Below, in pieces: positions 46,838 through 59,448 of a stretch of 64,000 bases of DNA. Source of the stretch: Paramyrothecium sp. XJ0827 (lineage: Eukaryota; Ascomycota; Sordariomycetes; Hypocreales; Stachybotryaceae); contig JAJFPB010000009.1 in the NCBI GenBank assembly GCA_020881915.1, positions 1,922,001-1,986,000 of the forward strand, in the 5' to 3' direction. Every line of letters begins with the position of its first letter. Position 1 is the first letter of the stretch. The notes under the pieces are model-generated. The model did not search any database and was not told the origin of the DNA. It was given only the letters and a program-made list of their open reading frames with translations. A program made the translations under genes and the position numbers.

Positions 46838-49234
46838 ATGGCATTTCCATTCCAGATGGGCGATTTCATCACCTTTGGCAAATTAGCCTGGGATGTCTGG
46901 CGCTGCGGTTTCGAGGAGGAGGCAAACGCCTGTAAGTACTGATCGTCAATTCGCTTGGCACATGCTTACCTTGTCGCAGCAAAGCACTACACCGAATTCG
47001 GTCGCCATGTCAAAGGCCTTGCAACAAACTTGGAACAGATTGAGTTCATTATTGGTCGAGCCGATCGTGAGGTCCAGTCCGAATGTGGCCGAAACGCCAA
47101 AGCTCGCTGGGATTGGACGTCGGTCAAGGAGATTGTTGGCGACTACGGCTCCACACTTCGCGAATGTCGTCAGCTTCTCGACGAGAATATCCGATACGCG
47201 AGGGGCATGGGTGTGGCTCGCAATCTCCAATGGCATGCGTTGGTACAACCAACAGCCGATCGGCTTCGGGAGCGCATCATGCTGCACAACTCTAAAATCC
47301 TGTACCTCCTCAAGCCGTTTGAGATGTAAGACGCCCCTCGCTTAAGCGCCAGCCTATTGCTAATTGGTGGAAGTGATCTCATGCGCCGCATTCATCAAGA
47401 CATACAGAACATGCACCGGGATCTGCGCCATCAGATTACCGCCATGCACGTGGACGTTCGCCGTCTGACAGGCGATGCTCTGCCTGATGTCAAGCGAGCC
47501 GAGCGCCCGCTTGAAGTGACCGTGCGGCTGTTGAACGTCCCGTCGGTACTCGTCGACAAATTTACCCAGTCAGCCTTGGCCGACAAAGAGTGCTTGAGGC
47601 TCATGGATCTCAAGCTCGAGCACTTGTCGGATGCACTGATGTTCAACTTTGAGAAGCTCCCAAAGAAGCTGGAACATCTCGATGCCGAAGCAGGCAGTTT
47701 GTCTCTGGAGACGAACTATCAGACGAACTATCTGTCTCTGATGAAATGCTTGTGGCTGTTTAACACCATGAGAGATCTGATGAAGACCTCGTCCACTGGA
47801 CCTGATTCTCACTGGCCTGGGTATCTCAGGCAATTTGAGAAGGTAAGGTGGCTATTCTTCAACATGGTTCGACTCTTTCTAACAAGAGGAAGGATCTCTG
47901 CATTCAATGCGAGCAATTCGAATTGGACAATGCGCCAGAGATCAACGTTGCTTTGGTTGGCTTCAATAGCGAGGCATTTTCGCTCTGGCCATGCCCTGAA
48001 GGCTCCCTGCTTGATGACATTGTAGCAGTGGATGAGGACATGGAAGAGTTGCTCAACAGGTAAGCCCATCTTTTGGCCATTCCATTGACGCAGGACATCT
48101 GACTATTGGAAGCCCACTTGCTGGCCGAGCTCCCGACACCCAACGACATGTGACGCTCTTGAGACGACCAGGTTCAAAAGACCGTCCATTATGCGCCATG
48201 GTCTCTGGATTTCAACTAATGGACAATACGAGAAAAAAGCCCCAAAGTAAGTGAGCTTGATTATCTGAACTGGAAATGGATCTAAGAAGAATGCAGACGT
48301 GGCCATTGACTTCAATTGGACATCCACTATCCTCAACCCACACTATGCCCTCCCAACCCATTCTGGACCGCACAAAGAGATGGTCTTGCAGCGTGACGGT
48401 AAAGCTGTCAAACTCGAGTTCACTTCGTTGAAGGACGTGTTCAAATTCCAACAAGCCGTCACAGGTTTCAAACCTTGGGGATCATATTGCGAGTACAACG
48501 TTGACGTCACTTTTGTCGTCGGTGGTCGTGGAGGCGCCGTTGCTGAGAAGGCGTGTGCTCAACTTTGGTATCCAAAAGCAATCGAGAAACCTAGCACCAC
48601 GCAACCGCCGCCCTTGACCAAATTCGCAACTCGGGGAAGAGCTGCGACGTCTTGCTCGTCGGCGTCCACTGATAGTGTGTCTAGTCTGCAAAGCTTTCAT
48701 CAACCACCCACGAAGCCAATGCTGGTCCTGTTCACTCAAGGCAAAGGCAAAGACAAGGACAAGTTGTCTATTGTCACGATCGATATCAGTTCTGGTGCGG
48801 CAATCAACACCGAGCGTTGCGATTGCAGATACTCTGGCAACACTGGCCTTGGATGCCTTGTCACCGCCATCGAGAACCGAAAAGGTGCATCCTACCTTGA
48901 TGCACGACGCTATGAAACTGGGTCAAACGGTGAGGTTGGCTGGAACCTGACACGCCTGGCCCAAGCCAACTCCACCTCAATCACCAAGGACGGGTATGCG
49001 TTAAAGCGCGTCACTCTCAAGTTCCAGACTTCGGAAGCCAGGGCGATATTCTCTGGGACGCTCAATCAGTGTCGGTGCAAACGTGTGAACGAAGGAGACC
49101 TTACGAAATGCTTAGGACTTGGCCACCGAGGACTTTGGGGAGAGGTGCAGGAGTTTTATCGGCGACAGATGAATAGCTATCACCAGACCCGTTACATAGG
49201 TCAGGAGCAGCTGTTACATAGGCCGTCTCAGTAA
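46838..49234 (+). CDS. conserved fungal protein of unknown function, 715 residues
   Basis: Six exons (46838-46931, 46980-47325, 47374-47842, 47893-48059, 48113-48246, 48297-49234) give 715 residues. The start MAFPFQMGDFITFGKLAWDV followed by helices (HYTEFGRHVKGLATNLEQIE) is common to a large set of filamentous-fungal proteins and resembles N-terminal helical bundles of NLR-like proteins. A long helical middle contains MHVDVRRLTGDALPD and KECLRLMDLKLEHLSD. A short domain with CIQCEQFELD follows, then a beta-rich C-terminus (VAIDFNWTSTILNPHYALPT). Several acceptors are AAG; the fifth exon reads correctly only with the AAG acceptor at 48112. There is no signal peptide, membrane helix or catalytic motif. 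The function is unknown. Confidence 0.8.
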
Positions 49235-50936
49235 AGAGATAGCTACTCTCAGTGGTATATATCGAACTGCAGGATATTATACGGGGGGTAACGTAACATG
49301 AAGTCTTTGCCTATTCTAGGAGCGAGTCAGGTATATGCTGCTTGCAAGTCAATTGAGCAAGAAGTAACCAGGTTAGGTAACAGCTGCGTCTGGAGTTAGC
49401 CCGGCACACAACTAGCCTCTTGCATGGCTTGGACAAAATGCATCTAAGCTTCAACATTGGAGAATATACAGAGCTAAAGGAGCGCGAAGAGAATGTTCTA
49501 TGGCCTGACGATACTCGTTGCCGATCAAAAGATGGCGTTCAATCCACTCAAGAGTCATCAGATGAGGATCAAGAACTGCCAGGGCGTCATCGAGCCCAGC
49601 GATCGAGCCATGTTGATACGAACGCCTACGCCGTAGGGATACACCATGATGTCGGAGCGTATGCCACAAACACGAAATAAGACAACTTCGGTTTTATAGC
49701 TACTAGCAAAAAGCTGAAAATTGAGGTATCAGTTGTTGGAGTTTTTCACGAGAATCATGAACAAACAATGACTGGGAAAGCATCAATCTTGTGAACCGTG
49801 TAGCATATCACGGCGGATTCTAGCTCAATCCACTGAAAGGGCCATTAAGTAGACTAAGAAGAGGCAGTTGTTACGACGAGTCTCTGTAAATGAGGGGTCA
49901 GGCCACAGCAAGCATGGGTGACTCTGCGTTTCTAACAAGCGTTAGATCTGAGCTTTTACTACTTCGAGATACTACAATCACAGATAGTAGTGAAGCCATG
50001 GATGGAAATCCTTTCATACGAGAGTATGCCGCGATAATTCTCTTCGTATATCATGGCCATGGTCACAGGGTCGTGAATCACGGAAGTATCGACGTTTGTG
50101 AAGAGCAGGCACGTAATGTTAGAGTCTTCCCAAGTATTCATTGGGCTTTGATACATGGTCAAGTTGCTGTCGTTATGTAAATAGACAGTGTATATGAAAA
50201 TTGAATGCGAGCCTGGAAAGTTGAAACTACTGTAACCAGATGATAGCTTTCAAGATATTTGCAAGATACGAAGGACAATAAGCGACTTACATCGGTATTC
50301 ACGAGCGTTATGCTGGCCTACTCCGTCTCGACGGTAGGGGAAGCACCATTTATAGCTCCCAAAGCACACTGCTACATTTTTTACCCATATTCCAATGAAT
50401 GTGATATCAAATAATCCTGCGTCTCCGATCAAAACCCAAGGCTCTTTGAGCGAGTCTGCTCAGAATTGTGGACCCCAAACTTGGACTTCCAATACAAAAT
50501 ATGTCAACTCGATGGCGCCCGCGGTAACAGCGGCCTTAGCAAGCAGCAGCACAGCCGTGTCAACTCAATCTCTCCAGGTTGTCGCTACCTAGGTCTATCT
50601 TATTGTCACGTTGATAGTTGCCATCTCCGTTCGGGAGACGGAACCGTCTTGGGCGATCATAACTGCAAATGGGGTTTGATGGATCCACCAGGCTGGCGCC
50701 AGTCCACCAATTGGGTCCATGTTTGGGGCGGGTGAAAGCGGCCGCCCCAGTCTCATTGGTAGCTGCCATGCAAGGCTATTTCCTCATCTGCTAGAGAGAC
50801 AATGTGTAGGCCAGACAATATATAAGTCAGGTTCTGCTGTCCATGTTTGCCGTTGTAGTTCAGTGAGCCGGCAATCTTTCAGTCTAATCTGCAATCATTT
50901 CTCCACTACTCAAATTGTGATTGATTTACCATCGTC
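49235..50936. other. intergenic, MFS promoter at right
   Basis: About 1.7 kb. Frames at 49420-49680 and 49890-50180 and their antisense have some protein-like composition but no continuity, starts or splice sites I can support. The last 150 nt hold the core promoter of the DHA2 transporter. Confidence 0.4.
50819..50826 (+). promoter_or_regulatory. TATA box of DHA2 transporter gene
   Basis: TATATAAG 118 nt upstream of the ATG at 50937. The core promoter looks intact, although the gene's first intron lacks an AG acceptor. Confidence 0.5.
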
Positions 50937-53051
50937 ATGGAGCGAGCAACAAGTCGGACGTCTTTCGACCTGCAAGTCGTGGCCCCTAATCGTCCTTCGC
51001 CTGACAACTCTCAGGCCACAAGAATCGAAGCAATTCATAAGTTGTCTCCTCGATCAATTCATGGATGGAAGGTGAGCTATAACTCAAGCCTATTTGGATC
51101 ACTTGTTCTTTTATAAAGTATTCCGACTGTTACCCGGCTGCTAACAACTTCTACGGTGGGCTCTTGCCTACGCTGCTATGCTATCGACAACATTTCTTTT
51201 CGCCCTCGACAATACCATCGTCGCCGATATCCAGCCAGCAATTGTGAACGATTTCTCCAACATTGAGCTTCTTCCGTGGGTCGGGACGGGCTTCGCCCTG
51301 GGAAATATGGCCATTCTCTCATGGGGGAAGGCGTACAGCATTTTCAACATGAAATGGATCTACCTCCTCAATATCTTGCTGTTTGAAGTTGGCAGCGCGG
51401 TCTGCGGTGCAGCGCCAAACATGAATGCCCTAATCGTGGGCAGGATCATTGCCGGCGTTGGCGGGTCCGGCATGTATTCGGGCACCCTCACCTACGTTTC
51501 GATTTTGACAAACGACACGGAAAAGCCCGTCTACCTGGCTGGCAGCACTGTTATGTGGGGGATCGGTAGTGTCCTTGGACCTGTCGTATGGAACATCTCC
51601 AGGACCCGTGAGAATGTGCTCATATTGACGTGGACCATAGGTTGGCGGCGTCTTTGCCGCGAGCTCTGCTACCTGGCGTTGGGTACGTCTAGCATGACAT
51701 GCTCTCCTATGGCATTCATGACAGTTTTCTGACATCTTTAGGGCTTTTACATTAACCTTGTGGTTGGGGCCGTTTTTGCACCTGTATATCTCATGCTATT
51801 CCCCAGCGTCATCTCGAAGCCGCATACCACGTTGATTGAGAGATTAAAGTTGATGGATTGGCTGATGACGGCGATCTTCTTGGCTGGATCTTGCTGTTTA
51901 ACCATGGCAATTTCTTTCGGCGGCCTCGTCTATGGCTGGGGTTCGGGAGCCATTATCACTCTGTGGGTTTTAACCGGCGTTCTACTGATTGCAGCTATTC
52001 TTGCAACGACATACCACCCAGGGCTGGCAAAAGAGGACCGACTTTACCCCGCACACTACTTCAAGGACCCCTTCATTTTAAACTTGCAGCTTCAGCTCTT
52101 CTTATCCTCCGGTATTATTCTTGTGAGCAGCCAAATGCGGAAAATATGGTTTCTCTAGCTCACTTCCTCCTAGAGTGGGACGTACTACATTCCTTTATAT
52201 TTCCAGTTTGTCAGGGTATGTTATGACACTACCCCAAACCATGATCAACCTTCTAACAGCTTGTAGGGTGATGGACCTTGGGATGCTGGTGTCCGCCTGC
52301 TTCCCTTGATCATCGCTATGGTAGTTTTCTCGATGATCAATGGTGTGCTCATGCCACGATATCTACACATCTCCCCGTGGTACATTATTGGCAGTGCCCT
52401 AACAGTAGTGGGTGCCGGACTCATGTGTAGGTTTTGTTCATAGATTGAAACCCACGATGAGTAACATAGTAACAGGTACGATTGACGAAAACACCGAGAA
52501 CGTTAACGTCTATGGCTACCTAATTCTGATTGGCACAGGCTGCGGGTCCTACATTGTTGCGGGCTTTGCCATCGCCCAAGCTCATGTTCCATCTCATGAT
52601 ATCGCGAATGCAGTGAGTGCCATGACCATCGGTGAGTTTTCCGGCAGTCTTGGCTAGTCTTAGACATGAAGGCTGTTTTGCTAAGACACCATGTAGCGCA
52701 AGTTCTGGGAACGGTGCTGTTCTTGTCGATTTGTGGCTCCACTTTCCAGAACACGGCCGTTGACATGATCAGCAAAGTGCTTCCTGATGCCCCTGAAGAA
52801 CAAATCACCCAGCTTATTGCCGGTACCAGTAGCCTAGCCTACAAGGCCCTCGCAGAAGAAGACCGTCAGCTTGTTATCCTAGAGGTCACCAATGCTATGC
52901 GGAGCGTGTGGTTGATGTACGCAGTGGCGGCAGGCATCAGTTTTGTGGGAACGCTTCCCCTTTATGTAAGCTCTCCTCACTCAGATTGTTGTAGGATGAT
53001 TTGCTAACTTACTTATCGAAATCCAAACTTGCTAAGGGAAAGTCTTCCTAG
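50937..53051 (+). CDS. DHA2-type MFS efflux pump, first intron acceptor lost
   Basis: Nine exons (50937-51071, 51157-51585, 51641-51682, 51742-52122, 52174-52215, 52267-52426, 52476-52631, 52697-52965, 53037-53051) close in one frame to 542 residues. Fourteen-helix drug/toxin exporter marks are clear: FALDNTIVADIQPAI, GRIIAGVGGSGMYSG, SVLGPVVGGVFAASSATWRW and GFYINLVVGAVFAPVYL. Family members export toxins or antifungals at the plasma membrane. The key oddity is intron 1: donor GTGAGC at 51072 and branch GCTAAC at 51140 are good, but the expected acceptor before 51157 reads CTACGG, not CTACAG. No other AG gives an open frame. Either a single A-to-G change has broken the gene, or translation begins at ATG 51178 and loses the N-terminus. 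The remaining introns look normal, as in a recently damaged gene. The last 15-nt exon is tentative. Confidence 0.75.
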
Positions 53052-54161
53052 TCAAAGCCTAAACAGAGTATTCTTCGGACTTAGGCAACGGCTGTGTATG
53101 CATGAAACGGAGCTAAGGACTCTAGATATTCTTGAGCTGCTGTAGCCTTTGAAAAGCGGGAGAAGATTCCAAGAGTCCAAGATTGCTCGTCCTACATATC
53201 ATCACTGAATGTTGTCTCCTCAATAAGAGCGGGGAGATTGCCTGCTGCAACATTTACATTATCTTATCCACGAGTATTACCAAACATAGCATAGAATTTA
53301 GCCATCCCTCCATATTACCTTGCTGAGAATGCACCTGGTTCAACCTGAAAGAGCCAATCTTGACATATTCGTCTAGGACGGAGGGGAGACGAATCTTCTA
53401 CGTAAGTACATGATGTGGAAAATGTGTGAGAAACAGATATCTTGGAGTTGGAATAGTTTTAGTAATGTTGTGGATAATTACTACGAAATTGTATTCAAAT
53501 AACCTAAATCTTACAACATTGAATGAGAATATAGATAGAATCAACGCAATCTAGTAAGAAGGTCTAATATTTAGATCTCGAGATTGAGAAATTTGGTAAG
53601 TTAACCTACGTTTAAGAGTATTAAACAAGATTTAAGTATAACTAAGATAATTCGGTAAGAACCATAAGGAGGAGAACGAGCATCCCTCTTCCAAGACTGA
53701 TGCCTTCTTGAACCCTCTGCTGTATCGCTAGGACCTTAAAACATGTAGCAGCAGCCCTCATACGATGGAACAGTACAGCGCTAAAACATCCTCAAGACTC
53801 CATCAGATAGGTTCAAGCTTTTCACCTCGATTTTCAAGCTTATTTCCAAGCTTATTCAACCAGCATACCAAGTATGAATGGTGTCCGAAATAGATTCTGT
53901 AGCTTGTGGCGCTGTCTGGATCACCTTTTCCAGATCCCTCATCCCTCTATCGGAGGGAATGTATTTCATGTGGGTTCCGGCTTCCTCAGTTCCATTGTAT
54001 CATCACTTAACTCCCACAGGTTTATTTCACTTGAAGATAATGGTTCAAGTGCTTTTCCAAGGTCATTGATAAGGTCCTTGCAGCAATGTGTAAAACTAAA
54101 GATCAATCGGATGAGCCTCTTACAACAATGTTATAACAAAGAAAGCTTCATTTAGGTGAAC
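53052..54161. other. intergenic, strongly AT-rich
   Basis: Convergent 3' ends. The part 53400-53660 is very AT-rich with no open frame. Three CAAGCTT words recur at about 53813-53852. It could be a repeat degraded by repeat-induced mutation. No gene is seen. Confidence 0.45.
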
Positions 54162-57100
54162 TTACACCGTAGGCTTACTTGTCTTGCAAATGAGCTCTTT
54201 GAACAATAGTAGAACATGTCGTATCTCGCATAGACAAAGAAAGATTCCGGCGGCGAGAATGACGCCTTTTTCTGGAGCTGGCATCTGCTGTATGAAATCG
54301 AGTTTACCATCAGCGACACCATATTTTGCTGCCCACTCTCTGTAGTTGGCGAGAAAATTCTGCAGGTCGACGTGAATTGAATGCACCGCCTCAATCTTTT
54401 CGTTTGTAGAAAGTTGATCAAGGTCTTTTTCTGTCTCATCAAATAGATCTGAAAATTTTGGGCGGCAAGTATCAACGCGATCGGTGAGCCCCGGATAGGT
54501 TGTCAATGTCATGCTTGCCGATGGGAGTCCGCAGGCTGCGGAAAAAAGAGGCATGATATTTGTCTCGGTTCGCGATCTAGGCTGGTTTATTTCTTCGGCC
54601 TTAATGTCGTTCAGCTTTTGTTTACGCTTCATTTCCTTCTGGCGATGTGCCGCTTCAGAGAGGCCGAATGACTCGGTTCCTGACTTGGCACCATGATGAC
54701 GAAGCAGCTGGATGATCTTCTTAGTTCGCTGATTATAGTCAAATTCCTCTTTGCTGGAGCCTCCTGCTGATCTCACTTTCTCAATGAACCCACGCACCTG
54801 GCTAGGCCAGACGTTGATCGTGGCCTCCCAATCGCGCATCAGCACGCAGTCAAGAGGGGTTGGAGCACTGACAACTACTCGATTAATATTCTCTGCCGAC
54901 TCCTGAGTAGTTGGGTCCAGATGTAGCGGAGACGATGTCTGGTCAAGTTGAGAGTTGCCGCAGTAATTGACATCTGCACCTTCTTCCAGGATTATCTTCA
55001 CCGCGGTCTCGTTACCGCTGCTCGCTGCGTGATGCAATGGCGTGCGCCTCGTGAAGAGATTGTCCTCCTCATTCAAGAGCCTGATTAAAACGTCTCTCCC
55101 ACCTTGGAGCATTTTAAGTCTGTAAATCGCATCTTTCAGAAGGCCAGTGTTAAGTCTTTCGTCGCGGCCAAATTCCCAAGTCTGACAGAATAAAGCCAGA
55201 TAATTGCTGTCAGGTACCACAAGACCAGGTGGGAACAAAGGATTAGTGTGAGGGCTAGGTGTCGGCGGCACCAAGATCCTTGGAGAGTGCTTGAATATTG
55301 ATCGCATCATCTTGGCAGCGGCATGAGAATTGCCCTTTCCAATACAAATTCTCATGGCGTCACGCAAGTCTGCTAAGGGGGGGTCATGCTCTAGAATCGC
55401 ATCCAAAGCGTAATAGTTATTGAACATCGCAGCATAATGCGAGGCGCCATGCCCGTGATTGTCAACTGCTGCTATATTTGCACCTGCATCTATTAACATG
55501 GTCGTGATGCATTTAAATTCCCAGGAAGTTGTGAGCGGCCGGCATCCAAGGTGACAGACATAAGGCATTCCTGCATAACCCCCATTGGAGGGAATTGGCA
55601 GTTCCATATGTTTCAGAATGATTTCAACCACGGGCCGAGTGCAAGTGCTAATTGAGCAGGATAATAGATGGTTAAGGTCGTTTGAAAGTGGAACGTCGCT
55701 GGTCATGCCGGTCTCATAATGATTCAACCCTCTGGAACGGTATGGTGCAATAGCCTTTCCGCGTCCAATATCGAGCTTATGCAGGACATAATCCAGAATT
55801 TCCGCATTATTGGCATCGATGCTACATGCAAGCATGCCCCTGTCATCGAGTTCTATTTCTTTTGTTTTCAGGCATGTTATGACCTCGTCAACAAATTGGG
55901 GCATACTGCCATGCCAATAGACGGCCTGCATCATAGGTGTGGTGAAGGCGCCTGTGAGGAATGGGTAGACATCGTCCGCCCGAGGAAGCCCTTCTGAATC
56001 AATCGCGGAATAGTGGAGGAGTAGCTTGATAAGGGGTATGGAGTGGATTTGTAAGGCACATTGCAAGGGTGTCATGCCTCTCGCGTTCTTCAGGTTCGGA
56101 TTTCCTCCTGCAAGCAACAGAACCTTAGCAGCATCAAGGTCCTCGCATAGGGTTGCAAAATGCAGAGGTGAGCCGTCTGCCGGGAGAAAATAGTCGCAGC
56201 GATCGGGAAGGCCCTCCAAGGTGGTCAAGGACAAGACATTAGGGTTCGCGCCAGAACGCGTCAAGAGAGATAACATCTTCGCCGGTGCAAACGATAGCAA
56301 GGCAAAGTGAAGGGCACTCGCACCATTCTCCGTCTGGGCGTTCACGTTAGCGCCCGCCTCAATCAGAAAAGTAGCAGTATGGAAGCTCCCGCCCTTGGCA
56401 GCATGGTGAAGAGGCGTCTGGCCATTTTCGGTGCTGATATCAACCGCAATCAACTCTTGTTCTTGCACTAGTTCCTTGCATACGTTGATGGCCCCCAAAT
56501 AGGCCGATTTATGTAAAAGACTGAGGCCCTGCTGGTAGAGTGCTCCTTTGGCAGCCGGGTCCAGACCGGAGAATAGGACATCATGATTGCTTTCGGTTGT
56601 CATTGCCATTGCCACAGCTTGTCTCCGACGGAATAAGGAATCTACTGTATCCAGAAACTTGTCCGGAAAATGTGATTTGAGCTGGGTCTTGCCTCGAATC
56701 GATCCGTGTCGCATTGCGGAGACGAGCCATGTGTCCCATGGATACGAGTTGAGTCTAGCCATTTCGCCGTTAGCCCGGAGAACCGGAACGATGAGACTTT
56801 GAGCAATTGGATTGCCCATGTCAGCGGCCTTTAACATTGTATCGATGAATTCTAACTTGGGCAGGTGTCGATTGTCCGGGCAAGGAGTCTCCGTGTCATG
56901 AACATTAAAACCTTGCATCTGACAAACGGCGAGTAGGAGAAAGGCTAGAGCTTTGTCGGATGAATCTGTCGCTTCTTTCGAATATCTCGATATTTCATCG
57001 TAGACCAGATTTCGAAAACATGGTGGCGAGCTTCTTAGGTGGAAAATCTTAGTCGGGAACTTTGTGCTAGTCAGTGATGGATATAAATAAACTCGAGATC

Positions 57101-58489
57101 GAAGGTGGAACTGACAGCCGGGGACGAAGTCCCGAAATCTCCTCTGGTCAAGGGTTCAGGAGACGGCATCGTATCACTCTTGGTTCTTACAAATCCTTTT
57201 CGTCCCAGGATAGCAATGATGTCCTCCATGTGTTCGGTTCGCTTGTCCGGATCTTGACGAATTGTCTGTTGCAGGGTTTCCTGAACTATCGGAAAGGGGA
57301 CTTCGCCTGCGGGTCGATCGGCCAAAGAACCAATAGCCAAATATAGCACGGTATCGTCTTTTACCTTAAGCCTATGGAATTCGTACTTTGATAGTGGTTT
57401 ATATGGTCCATTCGCCAATTGAACACAAACACAATCATGATCAGGGCCCCAATAAAGCCGCCGGTATGGCGCATCGCCATTACACATAACCCGCCACACA
57501 AACAGTCCGTAGGAGTATATATCCGTCTTGCGAAGCGCAATAGCGTCCATAGGGGTTTTGGGTTCTGGTGCGCTCCAGGCTAACGAAGTTCCCGGTAACG
57601 CCTGCTTCGGAGCTGTGGGGCTATCAAAGACTTCTATGAGAGAGCAGCCTTATTGAAGACCGGTTTTAGTTTCCTCATTCTACTTATAGTCGACTTTGGG
57701 TTCTTGGAGTGGGCGTGTATAGGTGGGCTTACCGAAATCGCAGATCTTTGCACGTATTGTCGATGCACCGTAGGCTTTATTAGAAAAGAGTAGAACATTC
57801 CTTCATTCGTTAGCCCCTATGGTTCAAAAATCAGAATCCTAAGCATACTCGCTCTTCACATCTCCATGGACAATGCCGCACTTGTGCAAAAAGCTAAGGC
57901 CTTCCGCTACATCAAGACAGATACTAAGTTTAGTATCTGCGAGCATTACCAGCCTCTCTGGGTTTTGGAAATCGCTAAGACTCCCTAAGTCGGCGTACTC
58001 TAGAATTAGTGATGGCGCAATTGCTGTTGGATTGTTTTGGGTGTCCCATATGAATTGATGTAGCTTGACGATGTTCGGATGTCGGCGAATGGGGGTGTGG
58101 TACAAAACACGAAGTTCTAACATGACATGATGAAGCCTGGATTGTAATTCTTCGTCGCTTGTTTTGGAAGTTTTGTCGAGGATAAGTGGCTGTTTCACGA
58201 CTACAAATGGATGAAGTGAATCGGGCTGCTTCTCTATAGAACCAAGAACGGCGATCGAGTCGCGAGACACGCGACTAACTGAGAACGACAAGCCGTGACC
58301 GAGGAGTAAGTTACCAAAATTTTGGGGGATCCCAAGGTAATTCCCCTGGAGGCCAGACGGGAGCATCTGGGGTTGAAGGCTGGCAAAAGCATCGATGTTG
58401 ATTAGACCGAGATACCCGTCCTTTATCGTCCCCAGGCCTTCTGTTTGCTTGGTGGAGGTTGGCAAATACTCAGTAGATGATTCAGACAT
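54162..58489 (-). CDS. protein kinase with ankyrin repeats
   Basis: Exons 58489-57849, 57800-57733, 57648-57116 and 57047-54162 give 1,375 residues. The kinase domain occupies about residues 60-400: a weak glycine loop (LGHGLSFSV), VVVKQPL (Lys99), HGDVKSENVLLF (about 208; HRD is HGD), DFGCS (about 236) and SAPEPKT (about 263). Choosing the AAG acceptor at 57649 restores DFG; the TAG acceptor 15 nt later would give DFE. A helical linker leads to ankyrin repeats from about 560 to 1150 (NGQTPLHHAAKGGSFHTATF; ARGMTPLQCALQIHSIPL; RTPLHHAASSGNETAVKIIL). A basic coiled segment and a helical tail follow. Plan and motifs suggest an active kinase recruited to partners through ankyrins. Pathway unknown. 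It sits next to the HeLo-pseudokinase gene in divergent orientation. Confidence 0.87.
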
Positions 58490-59448
58490 TGTTCGGTCGA
58501 AATTGCTATGGGTGGATGCCGCATCAAAATTTCACAATAAACAAAATGGCCATATGCTTGTTCGTGGTTCGATCCTTGTCGTGAGAAAGATAATATCGAG
58601 AGCTCGATAGTTAACAGGTGCTAAGCGAGTCGTGGAGAGCTGCCGAACGATCCTTGAGAGGGAAACCTTGAACACGCTCCTTAAACGTAGGGAATGAGGC
58701 GTAAAGCTTGCTGGATAGCTGAGTTTGAGTGACGAGATCCAAATCATGTCATCATTGGTGTCAGCTTCACTCACTTAGCTATTAAAACTTTATTATTGTA
58801 CAAGGAAAACCTAATTCCGGAGACGTTTGAAATTACGGACAGCTGATATATTTGTACGATGCAGCTTGACAGCATCCAATGCAGCCAACTACAGATAGAG
58901 GGTATAACGCTTGTGAAAAGGATATGCAGCCATGCAAGCAAAGTTGATTTACACTATTTGTCACCATCTCACTCTTCTTGCCAATTCTAGTTTCCAGCAG
59001 TGGCTGCACGCTTCTCGGCAGTTGGTGATTCACGAGCCTACTCGATCAGAGCTGCGTTCTAAGCCTGGGTTGCAACGGTCTAGGCCATTCCAGTTGGAAA
59101 TTAACTCCAGCACGCTCACACACTGGGCTCAATCAATAACTTGTGCTATACATCTTGTTCAACCATCTAATCACCCTGAAGTCTGGAGACGCCATTGTTT
59201 CATCATTCCAAACACGAGGTATCGAATTGTACTTGCCTCATTCGGATCGGCCGGACAATAGCCTTGACTGAATCGTACCCCGAACATGTGATTCCTAATG
59301 ATAGCCCAGGGTCAGCTGATCCCTGGGATATATTTGAAGGCACAAGGACAATATTGCCGTCACATGAGCTACTCAAATTTATTTGCGAAGTCGCCTCCTA
59401 GGTACAATTTGTACTATTGAAACGCCATCCACACCGGAGCAGAACGTC
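58490..59448. other. divergent promoter region
   Basis: 959 nt between the kinase-ankyrin gene and the HeLo-pseudokinase gene, which point away from each other and may share regulation. The HeLo frame stays open up to 59383 but the ATG at 59449 fits the domain start. Other frames are not credible. Confidence 0.45.

Noticed and set aside
46111..46886. Overlapping plus-strand frames of up to 163 codons upstream of the 715-residue protein
   Set aside because: No recognisable domain, and the last frame overlaps the real first exon in another frame.
57634..57648. TAG acceptor giving a DFE motif in the kinase-ankyrin protein
   Set aside because: The AAG acceptor 15 nt upstream keeps frame and restores DFGCS, so loss of the DFG glycine is probably only a splicing artefact.
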